Shown here: positions 1 through 5,641 of the stretch, piece after piece
Numbering within the stretch: the stretch's first letter is position 1
How the letters are laid out: each line of letters opens with the position of its first letter
Origin: an uncultured bacterium
GTDB lineage: Bacteria; Armatimonadota; UBA5829; DSUL01
Reading direction: 5' to 3'
Length of the DNA stretch: 5,731 nt
Assembly: GCA_937967775.1 (NCBI GenBank)
Contig: CALCJH010000066.1
Location: 1-5,731, forward strand
Position numbers and translations under genes: made by a program
Notes under the pieces: model-generated
What the model was told of the DNA's origin: nothing
Seen by the model: the letters and a program-made list of their open reading frames with translations, nothing else
Databases searched by the model: none

Positions 1-72
1 GTAATAGCCCTTTTGCATGACATCCTTTGCAACGATACGTTTGCCGCAATTGCAGCGGATGCAGGTTCGCAT
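1..72 (-). CDS. N-terminus of a small zinc-ribbon-like protein (partial, runs off left edge)
   Basis: Only the first 24 codons are in the window, read leftwards from the ATG at 72-70 without a stop. Seen: the peptide begins M-R-T-C-I-R-C-N-C-G-K-R and continues with a basic/hydrophobic stretch (RIVAKDVMQKGYY). Cysteines at residues 4, 7 and 9 (C-x2-C-x-C) resemble the first knuckle of a zinc ribbon; the second metal-binding pair would lie outside the window. The start is well supported: a GGAGG Shine-Dalgarno sits 6 nt upstream and an extended -10 promoter lies further up on the same strand. It is transcribed divergently from the BsuPI-domain gene. Function is not recognised; a small nucleic-acid- or protein-binding zinc protein is only an inference. 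Because it is truncated, a chance ORF cannot be fully excluded, although the combined promoter, ribosome site and Cys motif argue for a real gene. Confidence 0.6.
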   Translation of the reverse strand, partial: MRTCIRCNCGKRIVAKDVMQKGYY

Positions 73-78
73 GCCTGG

Positions 79-83
79 CCTCC
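79..83 (-). promoter_or_regulatory. Shine-Dalgarno of the left-edge gene
   Basis: The plus-strand bases CCTCC read GGAGG on the minus strand, 6 nt before the ATG at 72. This near-ideal motif and spacing fixes the start of the truncated gene. Confidence 0.65.
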
Positions 84-132
84 GTGTCCAGTCCGGCCCG
101 GGGGAGTTATGCGGAGGGGCCGTCCCTAGACC

Positions 133-141
133 ATTATATCA
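133..141 (-). promoter_or_regulatory. Extended -10 promoter for the left-edge gene
   Basis: The minus strand reads TGATATAAT: a perfect TATAAT hexamer (138 to 133) preceded by the TGn extension that lets sigma70-type polymerase work with a poor -35. The expected -35 position (about 161-156, AGCAGC) indeed does not match the consensus. Transcription would start near 126, giving a leader of roughly 54 nt before the ATG at 72. The stretch is also conspicuously AT-rich compared with its surroundings. Confidence 0.55.
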
Positions 142-200
142 CGCCGCCCAGCGTCGCTGCTATGCGCCGGAAGCGGAGCAAGCCCGTGGCTGCCCGCCTC

Positions 201-240
201 CACGCCTCAATGTCCTTCGGCACAGGTGTACAGAGGCGTG
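201..240. repeat. 8-bp perfect inverted repeat with 24-nt centre
   Basis: CACGCCTC (201-208) is the exact reverse complement of GAGGCGTG (233-240). The 24-nt centre includes a TTCG element and the palindrome TGTACA (227-232). No T-run follows on either strand, so it is not an intrinsic terminator. Its right arm ends 5 nt before the -35 of the plus-strand promoter candidate, so it could be an operator or simply a hairpin. In GC-rich DNA an arm of this length can also occur by chance. Confidence 0.35.
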
Positions 241-245
241 AAAGG

Positions 246-274
246 TTGCGGGTTTCCTGCCAAACCGGGATAAT
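246..274 (+). promoter_or_regulatory. Candidate sigma70-type promoter for the BsuPI-domain gene
   Basis: TTGCGG (246-251) and GATAAT (269-274) are separated by exactly 17 nt, the optimal spacing. Four of six bases match the -35 consensus and five of six the -10. Transcription would begin around 281, leaving a GC-rich leader of about 90 nt that can fold (TGCGGCG at 303-309 with CGCCGCA at 326-332). No better candidate was seen between the divergent genes. ppdK may also depend on this promoter, since its own upstream gap lacks a clear one. Confidence 0.45.
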
Positions 275-372
275 CCATTGGCCTGTCACAGGCGATGCGG
301 CCTGCGGCGGGACCGGCGGATGCCACGCCGCATGGAACGGCCCGGGCTAATCATCAGCGAGGACCGATGCCG

Positions 373-1152
373 ATGCGCGCTTCTAGGACAGCCCAGTTTG
401 CCATCGCGATGCTGTCAGTCTGCGCCCTGTACGGGCAGGCTCCCGCGAGGGCGAACGGATACCGGACGGTGGAAGCGGTGGTCGAGTCTGTCCGGCGGCT
501 GTCGCACCCGGTCGTGCAGGTGACGCTGCGGGATGTGCGTCCGGCCGGGTCGGCCGGGCAGCGCGGGGCGCGGGTGGTGGCGTTGTCGTTTCCGGGTCAG
601 TCATCCCCGGGAGCAGCGCGGCCGTGGACAGAGGCCGGAGAAGCCGCCTGGCAGTTGAAGCCGGGCGAGCGTATCCGGGCGTTCCTGTGGAGGCAGTGGG
701 GATCCGAGCAGTGGTATCTAGGCCGGTTAGAGCGAGCGGGACAGGGCTCTGACCCGGAGCGCCCGGGGGAGAAAGGGCTGATCGCGACACTGAAAGTCAC
801 GCCGGAGCGAGTGTCGCCGGGTGAAAGCGTCCAGATGACGCTGACGGTGCGGAACGCTTCCGAGACGGTGTACTCATACCAGACGGCGACCGGGCAGCAG
901 TATGACTTCCAGGTGGACGGGCCGGCCGGACGCATTTGGCAGTGGTCGCACGGAAAGCTGTTTACCACGGCCATCGTGCAGGGCAGCATCCGGCCCGGAG
1001 AGAGCAAGGTCTACAGCGTGGAGTGGGACCTGAAAGATAACAGCGGAAAGCCGGCGCCGCCGGGCGAGTACCGGGTATCGGCGTGGCTGACCGTGATGGG
1101 AGACGAGCGCCCGGCAGCGGAGCCGGTGACGCTGGTGGTGAAGCGGTCGTAA
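373..1152 (+). CDS. Secreted protein with C-terminal BsuPI-like (proteinase inhibitor-related) domain
   Basis: The protein has 259 residues. Residues 1-27 look like a Sec signal peptide: Arg-containing start, hydrophobic core about 7-21, and an A-R-A cleavage motif before N28, so export is expected. Residues about 30-120 form a beta-rich region (VEAVVESV, PVVQVTLRDV, VVALSFPG, ERIRAFLWRQW, WYLGRLE) that could be a small barrel or OB-like fold; I do not recognise a family. Residues about 137-257 match the BsuPI pattern (intracellular proteinase inhibitor of Bacillus and relatives): LTVRNASETV, QQYDFQVDGPAGRIWQWSHG, LFTTAI, IRPGESKVYSVEWD, PAPPGEYRVSAWL. That fold is an immunoglobulin-like sandwich; inhibitor activity is not proven for most members. 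Start choice: GAGGA at 359-363 is 9 nt from the ATG at 373 and 3 nt from the in-frame ATG at 367, so either may be used. An in-frame ATG at 295 would bury the signal peptide and lacks a ribosome site. The gene precedes ppdK on the same strand, but no functional link is evident. Confidence 0.8.
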   Translation: MRASRTAQFAIAMLSVCALYGQAPARANGYRTVEAVVESVRRLSHPVVQVTLRDVRPAGSAGQRGARVVALSFPGQSSPGAARPWTEAGEAAWQLKPGERIRAFLWRQWGSEQWYLGRLERAGQGSDPERPGEKGLIATLKVTPERVSPGESVQMTLTVRNASETVYSYQTATGQQYDFQVDGPAGRIWQWSHGKLFTTAIVQGSIRPGESKVYSVEWDLKDNSGKPAPPGEYRVSAWLTVMGDERPAAEPVTLVVKRS

Positions 1153-1216
1153 CTGCGGGTATCCGCAGCCGGGGAAACAACAGTCCCGGCGTCGTTTTGT
1201 CTGCCCCCCGGCAGAC
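1153..1216 (+). promoter_or_regulatory. Three consecutive hairpins in the ppdK leader
   Basis: Immediately after the BsuPI-gene stop come three perfect stems: CTGCGG/CCGCAG (1153-1158 with 1163-1168, 4-nt loop), GCCGGG/CCCGGC (1168-1173 with 1185-1190, 11-nt loop) and GTCTGCC/GGCAGAC (1199-1205 with 1210-1216, CCCC loop). The first two share G1168, so they would stack or compete at that base. The second is followed by GTCGTTTT, a short T-run that could give weak termination or attenuation. I do not recognise a known riboswitch class. It may be an end-of-transcript structure, a regulatory leader or both. Confidence 0.45.
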
Positions 1217-1225
1217 GGCCAATAC

Positions 1226-1230
1226 GGAGG
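1226..1230 (+). promoter_or_regulatory. Shine-Dalgarno of ppdK with long spacing
   Basis: GGAGG lies 16 nt upstream of the ppdK ATG at 1247, beyond the usual 5-10 nt. No in-frame ATG, GTG or TTG lies between them, and the encoded N-terminus (VYLFHEG...GGKGANL) is family-typical, so the start is right and the spacing is the oddity. The spacer is A-rich (AAAAACAACA), which can help initiation. Confidence 0.5.
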
Positions 1231-1246
1231 AAAAACAACAGGCATC

Positions 1247-3928
1247 ATGAGCAACAAGCGTGTTTATCTGTTCCACGAGGGCAACGCGAAAATGCGGGAC
1301 CTCCTGGGCGGTAAAGGGGCCAACCTGGCCGAGATGACCAACATCGGCCTGCCCGTCCCGCCCGGCTTCACCATCACCACGGAGTGCTGCAACTACTACA
1401 GCAAGCACGGCAAGTTCCCGGACGGGCTGATGGAGGACGTGAAAACAGCCCTGGCGGCCGTGGAGAAGGATATGGGCAAGAGGCTGGGCGACCCGGAGAA
1501 CCCGCTGCTGGTCTCCGTTCGCTCAGGGGCGAAGTTCAGCATGCCCGGAATGATGGACACGGTCCTGAACCTGGGCCTGAACGATCAGACAGCTGAGGCC
1601 CTCATCCGCCTGACGGGCAACGAGCGCTTCGTGTGGGACGCCTACCGCCGCTTCGTGATGATGTTCTCGGACATCGTCCTCTCGGGTCAATATCCGGACC
1701 TCAAGAAGGAGAAGTTCGAGCACATCTTCGACGCCCTGAAGGAAAAGGTGGGCGCCAAGCAGGACACCGACGTGGACGCCGCCGGCCTGAAGGAACTGGT
1801 GGGCCAGTTCAAGGAGTACTTCAAGAAGGTGACGGGCCAGGACTTCCCGTCCGACCCGATGAAGCAGCTGGAGCTGGCCATCGAGGCGGTATTTAAGAGC
1901 TGGAACAACGAGCGCGCGGTCATCTACCGCAACCGCGAGAAGATCTCCCACGACCTGGGAACGGCGGTCAACGTTCAGACCATGGTCTTCGGGAACATGG
2001 GTGATGACTCCGGCACGGGCGTTGCGTTCACCCGCGACCCCGCTACGGGCGAGAACAAGATCTACGGCGAGTTCCTGATGAACGCTCAGGGCGAAGACGT
2101 GGTAGCCGGCGTCCGCACGCCGGAGACCATTGATCAGCTGGCCGAGCACAACCCGGAGATCTACCAGCAGTTCGTGGAGATCGCAAAGAAGCTGGAGCAG
2201 CACTACCGTGACATGCAGGATATCGAGTTCACCATCGAGAAGGGACGGCTCTTCATCCTGCAGTGCCGCGCGGGCAAGCGCACCCCGCAGGCGCACATTG
2301 AGATCGCGGTGGACCATGTGAACGAGGGACTCATCACGAAGGAAGAGGCCGTGCTGCGCGTGCCGCCCGAGGTGCCGGGCCTGATGCTGCTGCCGGCGCT
2401 GGATCCGGACTTCGTGAAGAAGAACAAGCCCACCGTGCTGGCCAAGGGTCTGAACGCCGGACCGGGCGGAGCCGTGGGCAAGGTGGCCATCGGATCGGCC
2501 GCGGCCCTGCGGATGGCCGAGGCGGGCGACGATGTCATCCTGGTGGGGCGCGAGACCACGCCGGACGACCTGGGTGGTATGCTGGCATCCCGCGGCGTGC
2601 TGACCGCCACGGGCGGAAAGACCTCGCACGCTGCTCTGGTGGCCCGGCAGTACGGCATCCCGACTGTCTGTGGCTGCAGCGCCCTGCGCATTGACGAGAG
2701 CTCCCGCACCATCAGCGCTGACGGGGTGGTGCTGAAGGAGGGAGACTACATCTCCATTGACGGCACCAACGGTCTGGTCTACATCGGACAGATCCCCACC
2801 AAGATGCCCGAGGTCTCCGGCAAGTTCGCCACATTCATGGAGTGGGCGGACAGCTTCCGGACCATGGGCGTGCGCGCGAACGCCGATACGCCCGAGCACG
2901 CCGCGGAGGCGGTGGAGCTGGGAGCCACCGGCATCGGCCTGTGCCGTACCGAGCACATGTTCATGGGTGATCGCGTGCCGATGGTGCAGGCGATGATCCT
3001 GGCCGAGGATGAGGCCGCCCGTGAGGAGGCTCTGGCCAAGCTGCTTCCGCTGCAGCGCGAGGACTTCGTGGGCATCTTCAAGGCGATGAAGGGCTACCCT
3101 GTGACGGTGCGTCTGATCGACCCGCCGCTGCATGAGTTCCTGCCCAGCCTGGAGGAGCTGCTGGTCGAGACCACCGAGATGCGCGTGAAGGGCGAGACCG
3201 GCCCGGCATACGAGGAGAAGATGAAGCTTCTGAACAAGGTGAAGGAGCTGCACGAGTTCAACCCGATGCTGGGTCTGCGCGGATGCCGCCTGAGCATTTA
3301 TTTCCCGGGCATCGTGCGCATGCAGGTGGCGGCCATCATCGGCGCTGCGTGCGAGGTGAAGAAAGCCGGCCTGGATGTGCATCCGGAGATTATGATCCCG
3401 CTGGTGGGCATCGTGACCGAGCTGACGCACATCAAGGAGCAGCTGGAGCAGGTGGCCCAGGAGACGATGAAGGCGGAAGGGATCGAGGTGGACTACAAGT
3501 TCGGGACTATGATCGAGATCCCGCGCGCCGCCCTGACCGCTGACGAGATCGCGCAGGAGGCTGCCTTCTTCAGCTTCGGGACCAACGACCTGACCCAGAT
3601 GGCCTACGGGCTGTCGCGCGATGACGCTGGCAAGTTCCTGCCGCTTTACATCGAGAAGCGCATCATCCCAGTGGATCCCACCGAGAGCCTAGATGTAAAG
3701 GGCGTGGGACGCCTGATGCAGATCTGCGTGGAGGACGCCCGCAAGGTGAACCCGGGCATCAAGCTGGGAATCTGCGGGGAGCACGGAGGAGATCCGGACA
3801 GCGTGAAGTTCTGCTACAAGCTGGGGCTGGATTATGTCTCGTGCTCGCCGAAGCGGATCCCGGTGGCGCGCCTTGCGGCGGCGCAGGCTGCTCTGGAGAA
3901 GGACGGCGGCAGCACACGCGACAAGTAA
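1247..3928 (+). CDS. ppdK: Pyruvate, phosphate dikinase
   Basis: Cytosolic enzyme (EC 2.7.9.1) interconverting pyruvate + ATP + Pi and phosphoenolpyruvate + AMP + PPi. It serves gluconeogenesis or, in reverse, PPi-linked glycolysis. At 893 residues it is complete (the Clostridium symbiosum enzyme has about 874). Domains: N-terminal ATP-grasp nucleotide domain (about 1-375) with GGKGANLAEM (K23), SVRSGAKFSMPG (R92), QDIEFTIE (D325, E327) and LQCR (Q339); swivelling phosphohistidine domain (about 420-510) with GGKTSHAA, carrier H461 and the neighbouring T459, which is the regulatory phosphorylation site in plant and some bacterial PPDKs; C-terminal TIM barrel (about 525-885) with GLCRTEHMF (R567), VRLIDPPLHEF (R622), GTMIEIPRA (E757), GTNDLTQM (N780) and catalytic C843 in GICGEHGGDP. 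These correspond to the known active-site residues of the C. symbiosum enzyme. The bifunctional regulatory protein that acts on the Thr is not in this window. A strong terminator follows. One detail differs: the residue before GGKTSHAA is Thr, where the well-known enzymes have Arg. PEP synthase is excluded by the PPDK-type motifs. Confidence 0.98.
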   Translation: MSNKRVYLFHEGNAKMRDLLGGKGANLAEMTNIGLPVPPGFTITTECCNYYSKHGKFPDGLMEDVKTALAAVEKDMGKRLGDPENPLLVSVRSGAKFSMPGMMDTVLNLGLNDQTAEALIRLTGNERFVWDAYRRFVMMFSDIVLSGQYPDLKKEKFEHIFDALKEKVGAKQDTDVDAAGLKELVGQFKEYFKKVTGQDFPSDPMKQLELAIEAVFKSWNNERAVIYRNREKISHDLGTAVNVQTMVFGNMGDDSGTGVAFTRDPATGENKIYGEFLMNAQGEDVVAGVRTPETIDQLAEHNPEIYQQFVEIAKKLEQHYRDMQDIEFTIEKGRLFILQCRAGKRTPQAHIEIAVDHVNEGLITKEEAVLRVPPEVPGLMLLPALDPDFVKKNKPTVLAKGLNAGPGGAVGKVAIGSAAALRMAEAGDDVILVGRETTPDDLGGMLASRGVLTATGGKTSHAALVARQYGIPTVCGCSALRIDESSRTISADGVVLKEGDYISIDGTNGLVYIGQIPTKMPEVSGKFATFMEWADSFRTMGVRANADTPEHAAEAVELGATGIGLCRTEHMFMGDRVPMVQAMILAEDEAAREEALAKLLPLQREDFVGIFKAMKGYPVTVRLIDPPLHEFLPSLEELLVETTEMRVKGETGPAYEEKMKLLNKVKELHEFNPMLGLRGCRLSIYFPGIVRMQVAAIIGAACEVKKAGLDVHPEIMIPLVGIVTELTHIKEQLEQVAQETMKAEGIEVDYKFGTMIEIPRAALTADEIAQEAAFFSFGTNDLTQMAYGLSRDDAGKFLPLYIEKRIIPVDPTESLDVKGVGRLMQICVEDARKVNPGIKLGICGEHGGDPDSVKFCYKLGLDYVSCSPKRIPVARLAAAQAALEKDGGSTRDK

Positions 3929-3938
3929 CCCTGCCGTT

Positions 3939-3954
3939 TGCCGCTGCGGCGGCA
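3939..3954 (+). other. Small hairpin after the ppdK stop
   Basis: TGCCGC (3939-3944) and GCGGCA (3949-3954) form a perfect 6-bp stem with a TGCG loop, starting 10 nt after the stop codon. There is no T-run, so the stem is probably not a terminator; it may protect the mRNA 3' end or be incidental in GC-rich DNA. Confidence 0.3.
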
Positions 3955-3983
3955 TTCGACCTGGGACGAGACATCTCTCGGCT

Positions 3984-4020
3984 CACGGGGCCGGCCAGAA
4001 TGGCCGGCCCCTGTGTTTTT
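3984..4020 (+). terminator. Intrinsic terminator of ppdK
   Basis: GGGGCCGGCC (3987-3996) and GGCCGGCCCC (4002-4011) form a perfect 10-bp GC stem with a 5-nt AGAAT loop. CAC (3984-3986) can extend it against GTG (4013-4015) with one bulged T, and TTTTT follows (4016-4020). This is a textbook rho-independent terminator for plus-strand transcription. The minus-strand side has no T-run, so it would not efficiently stop the convergent gene. Confidence 0.88.
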
Positions 4021-4025
4021 CCAAT

Positions 4026-4125
4026 CCGCTGATTGAGCCGTCCGGCGAAGCCGGATGAGTCGAAACCACACCTTCGTGGGTCACGTCTCGATACGCGTGG
4101 CTGACACCGCGCCACTCGACCGCCG
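4026..4125. repeat. REP-like dispersed-repeat-type element (two palindromic units)
   Basis: Two neighbouring units share a layout. The first (4026-4069) has CTGATTGAG, then a perfect hairpin TCCGGC-GAA-GCCGGA (4041-4055), then GAGTCGAAACCAC. The second (4080-4125) has GTCTCGATACGC, then a GTGGC/GCCAC stem (4097-4101 with 4111-4115), then CACTCGACCGCCG. Between them CCAC/GTGG (4066-4069 with 4076-4079) can also pair. From memory, strings such as GTCTCGATACGC...ACTCGACC and TCGAAACC...GAG are typical of short interspersed palindromes in many GC-rich genomes. No coding signal is present. Only one copy is in the window, so repetition is inferred. Confidence 0.4.
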
Positions 4126-4134
4126 TAGGGAGCA

Positions 4135-4147
4135 ACGCTCGGAGCGT
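4135..4147. repeat. Short palindrome
   Basis: ACGCTC (4135-4140) and GAGCGT (4142-4147) are perfect inverted arms around a single G. A 1-nt centre cannot form an RNA hairpin, so a DNA-level palindrome is more likely if it matters at all. It directly precedes the heptamer repeats. Confidence 0.3.
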
Positions 4148-4182
4148 AAGGTTGAAGGTTGAATGTTTGGGGTTGATGGTTG
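4148..4182 (+). repeat. Five degenerate 7-nt tandem repeats (AAGGTTG type)
   Basis: The 35 bases divide exactly into five heptamers: AAGGTTG, AAGGTTG, AATGTTT, GGGGTTG, ATGGTTG. The first two are identical and the others drift while keeping the GTT core and phase. The tract is purine/T-rich with no C, unlike the surrounding DNA. Short heptameric tandem repeats of this sort occur in noncoding spacers of several bacterial groups and are thought to arise by slippage; no function can be assigned. Confidence 0.6.
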
Positions 4183-4210
4183 GGAACCCTGCTCTTCCGG
4201 GGTTCCCGGA
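4182..4210. other. Two mutually exclusive hairpins
   Basis: GGGAACCC (4182-4189) pairs with GGGTTCCC (4200-4207), an 8-bp perfect stem with a 10-nt loop. TCCGGG (4196-4201) pairs with CCCGGA (4205-4210) around GTT, and uses the same bases. Only one can form at a time. No T-run follows on either strand. It lies between convergent genes, so it may be a 3'-end structure or part of the repeat cluster. Confidence 0.4.
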
Positions 4211-4223
4211 CCGGGCGCGCTGC

Positions 4224-4239
4224 GACAGATGAGTCTGTC
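4224..4239. other. Hairpin GACAGA-TGAG-TCTGTC
   Basis: A perfect 6-bp stem with a 4-nt loop in the noncoding spacer between the convergent genes. No T-run follows, and no function can be assigned. Confidence 0.3.
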
Positions 4240-4260
4240 CGCTAAGATGTCTCGCCAACC

Positions 4261-4300
4261 CCGGGGCGGGGCCTGCCCCGGCGTGCGGCCTGCGGAGGCC
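4261..4300 (-). terminator. GC-rich stems downstream of the beta-helix gene (possible 3' end)
   Basis: Reading the minus strand after the stop at 4314, two stems follow within about 50 nt: GGCCT/AGGCC (4287-4291 with 4296-4300, 4-nt loop) and CCGGGGC/GCCCCGG (4261-4267 with 4275-4281, 7-nt loop). Their position suits a transcript end, but the minus strand then reads GGTTGGCGAG with no T-run, so classic intrinsic termination is doubtful. Rho-dependent termination or a stabilising 3' structure is equally possible. Confidence 0.3.
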
Positions 4301-4313
4301 CCGGTCTGAAGGC

Positions 4314-5591
4314 TTACTCCTCCGTGACCTCGATGGGCGGGTTGTTGCCGCTGAAGTGCGCCCGGGCGCCGATGCGGTTGATCACCTTGAGCGGGTCGGA
4401 GCCCATGTTGTTCGTGAAGCTGACGCGGCTCTGGTCACCCTCCAACACAGCCGCTAGACCGCCACTGTTGAACGTGCATCCGGTGACGTTCAACCTGCCT
4501 TTAGTGACCGTGAACGCAGGCAGATCCCCCTTCTTTGCCACGTTCCAGTCGTTGATGTTGCAGCCGGTCATGTTCAGCGAGCCGCCGTTCACAATCGCCA
4601 GCGCCTCCGCCACCGCCCAGAAGTTGCAGTTAGTCAGTGTGACGTTCCCGGTATTGGTCTCGTGAAGCATAACCCCCGCACAGTGCGTCCCTCCGAAGGG
4701 GGCAAACTCACCGTTGGTGATGCTGATGCCGGTGTTGAAGCTGTCCTGTATATCCAGCGCCACCCCCACGCAGTCCGCGCCGATGCCCACGAAGTTGCCG
4801 TTGGTCACACCGCCCGGATAGGCCTTCTCCTTCACCTCCTGCGAGGTAAAGAACCGGTATCCCACGCGGTATCCATAGCAGAACGTGTTCAGGCAGTATT
4901 GCCAGTCCGAGCGGCCGAACTCGAAGGCCACGCCGTGCGACTGCACCCAGGCGCGCAGGGGCCTGTTCAGCGTGAAATACGGCCAGAAGTGGACGTTCTC
5001 GATGCGGCAGATGTCGTAAATGTGGTCCGCGTGAATACCGACCCTGAGCGGCTCACCCCAGATATTGCGCACCAGGCTGGCGTGCGCACCGTCCAGGTTG
5101 ATTCCCTGATACGCGTTGTAGAGGAAAATGTCTTCAATGCGGCCGTCCGGGCCGGCGTGGATAGCATAAGGAAAAGGAACCGGCTCGGCGGCATCAGCCT
5201 TCTGGTCCGGGTACTCGATGCAGATGCCCTTCACCCCGCTACCTCCCGCTGTGGCCATGATGCAGCCGGGTCCGTCCGTCCTGCCTTTTCCATAGGTTGA
5301 AAGCAACACCGTTCCGCGCTGTCTGCCGGGTCCGCGATACTCGCCCTGCAGAGTGGTGGCTGCGGGGATCTGCAGAGAGCCCGCTATGAGATATCGCCCC
5401 GCCGGCGCGAAGACCGTGCTGCCTTTCTGCTCCGCGGCGCGTTGAAGCGCCTTCTGGAAGGCCGCCGTGTCGTCCGTGACCCCGTCGGCCGCCGCCCCGA
5501 AATCCTTCACCGAAAAGGTGCCACCAAGAACCGGCGCCGCGGTAAGGGCCCAGGCAAGGAGCAAAGCGATGATTCCTGTTGCTGAACTCAT
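4314..5591 (-). CDS. Secreted right-handed beta-helix protein, Pectate_lyase_3 type
   Basis: The protein has 425 residues. Residues 1-23 form a signal peptide (hydrophobic core about 6-18, VLG cleavage motif), so it is exported. Mature residues 26-83 carry the Pectate_lyase_3 N-terminal signature: FSVKDFGAAADGVTDDTAAF, then GSTVFAPAGRYLIAGSLQIP and TTLQGE. This is the capping strand and first coils of a parallel beta-helix, shared by polysaccharide lyases, glycosidases, epimerases and phage tailspikes. Residues 315-395 are C-terminal coils with the recurring pattern G-x-[VL]-x-[LMV]-T-[NG]-C, placing C322, C344 and C372 at equivalent positions. The middle section is rich in aromatics and His. 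A likely role is binding or cleaving extracellular or cell-wall glycans, but I cannot place catalytic residues, so substrate and activity are unknown. Ribosome site: GGGGGA about 13 nt upstream, or a weak GAG 4 nt upstream. The gene is convergent with ppdK and has its own promoter, so it is probably a single-gene transcript. Confidence 0.85.
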   Translation of the reverse strand: MSSATGIIALLLAWALTAAPVLGGTFSVKDFGAAADGVTDDTAAFQKALQRAAEQKGSTVFAPAGRYLIAGSLQIPAATTLQGEYRGPGRQRGTVLLSTYGKGRTDGPGCIMATAGGSGVKGICIEYPDQKADAAEPVPFPYAIHAGPDGRIEDIFLYNAYQGINLDGAHASLVRNIWGEPLRVGIHADHIYDICRIENVHFWPYFTLNRPLRAWVQSHGVAFEFGRSDWQYCLNTFCYGYRVGYRFFTSQEVKEKAYPGGVTNGNFVGIGADCVGVALDIQDSFNTGISITNGEFAPFGGTHCAGVMLHETNTGNVTLTNCNFWAVAEALAIVNGGSLNMTGCNINDWNVAKKGDLPAFTVTKGRLNVTGCTFNSGGLAAVLEGDQSRVSFTNNMGSDPLKVINRIGARAHFSGNNPPIEVTEE

Positions 5592-5641
5592 CAGTCTCGA
5601 TTCTTCCCCCTGTGAAAGCCTGAATGACGGAAGACTCAGGG

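Noticed and set aside
295..372. Upstream ATG that would add 26 residues to the BsuPI-domain protein
   Set aside because: No ribosome site, and the added segment would bury the signal peptide; GAGGA at 359-363 supports the ATG at 373 or 367.
412..426. Possible lipobox (LSVC) in the signal peptide
   Set aside because: The residue before Cys is Val rather than Gly/Ala/Ser, and a good A-R-A signal-peptidase-I site follows.
1197..1225. Possible ppdK promoter TTGTCT-N17-CAATAC
   Set aside because: The -10 matches the consensus at only two positions and the spacer is a hairpin.
1523..3430. Long antisense open frame (635 codons) opposite ppdK
   Set aside because: It mirrors a GC-rich, codon-biased real gene; its translation is Leu/His/Arg-rich with no recognisable domain, and ppdK is unambiguous.
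3983..4258. Minus-strand open frame of 91 codons over the spacer
   Set aside because: It runs through the terminator, palindromes and heptamer repeats and has no ribosome site, so it is noncoding repeat DNA.
4026..4310. CRISPR array or insertion-sequence remnant in the hairpin-rich spacer
   Set aside because: There are no regularly spaced identical repeats with unique spacers, no transposase fragment and no flanking target duplication.
4662..5300. Plus-strand open frame of 212 codons
   Set aside because: It is antisense to the beta-helix gene, has no ribosome site or recognisable domain, and the minus-strand reading has a signal peptide and family motifs.
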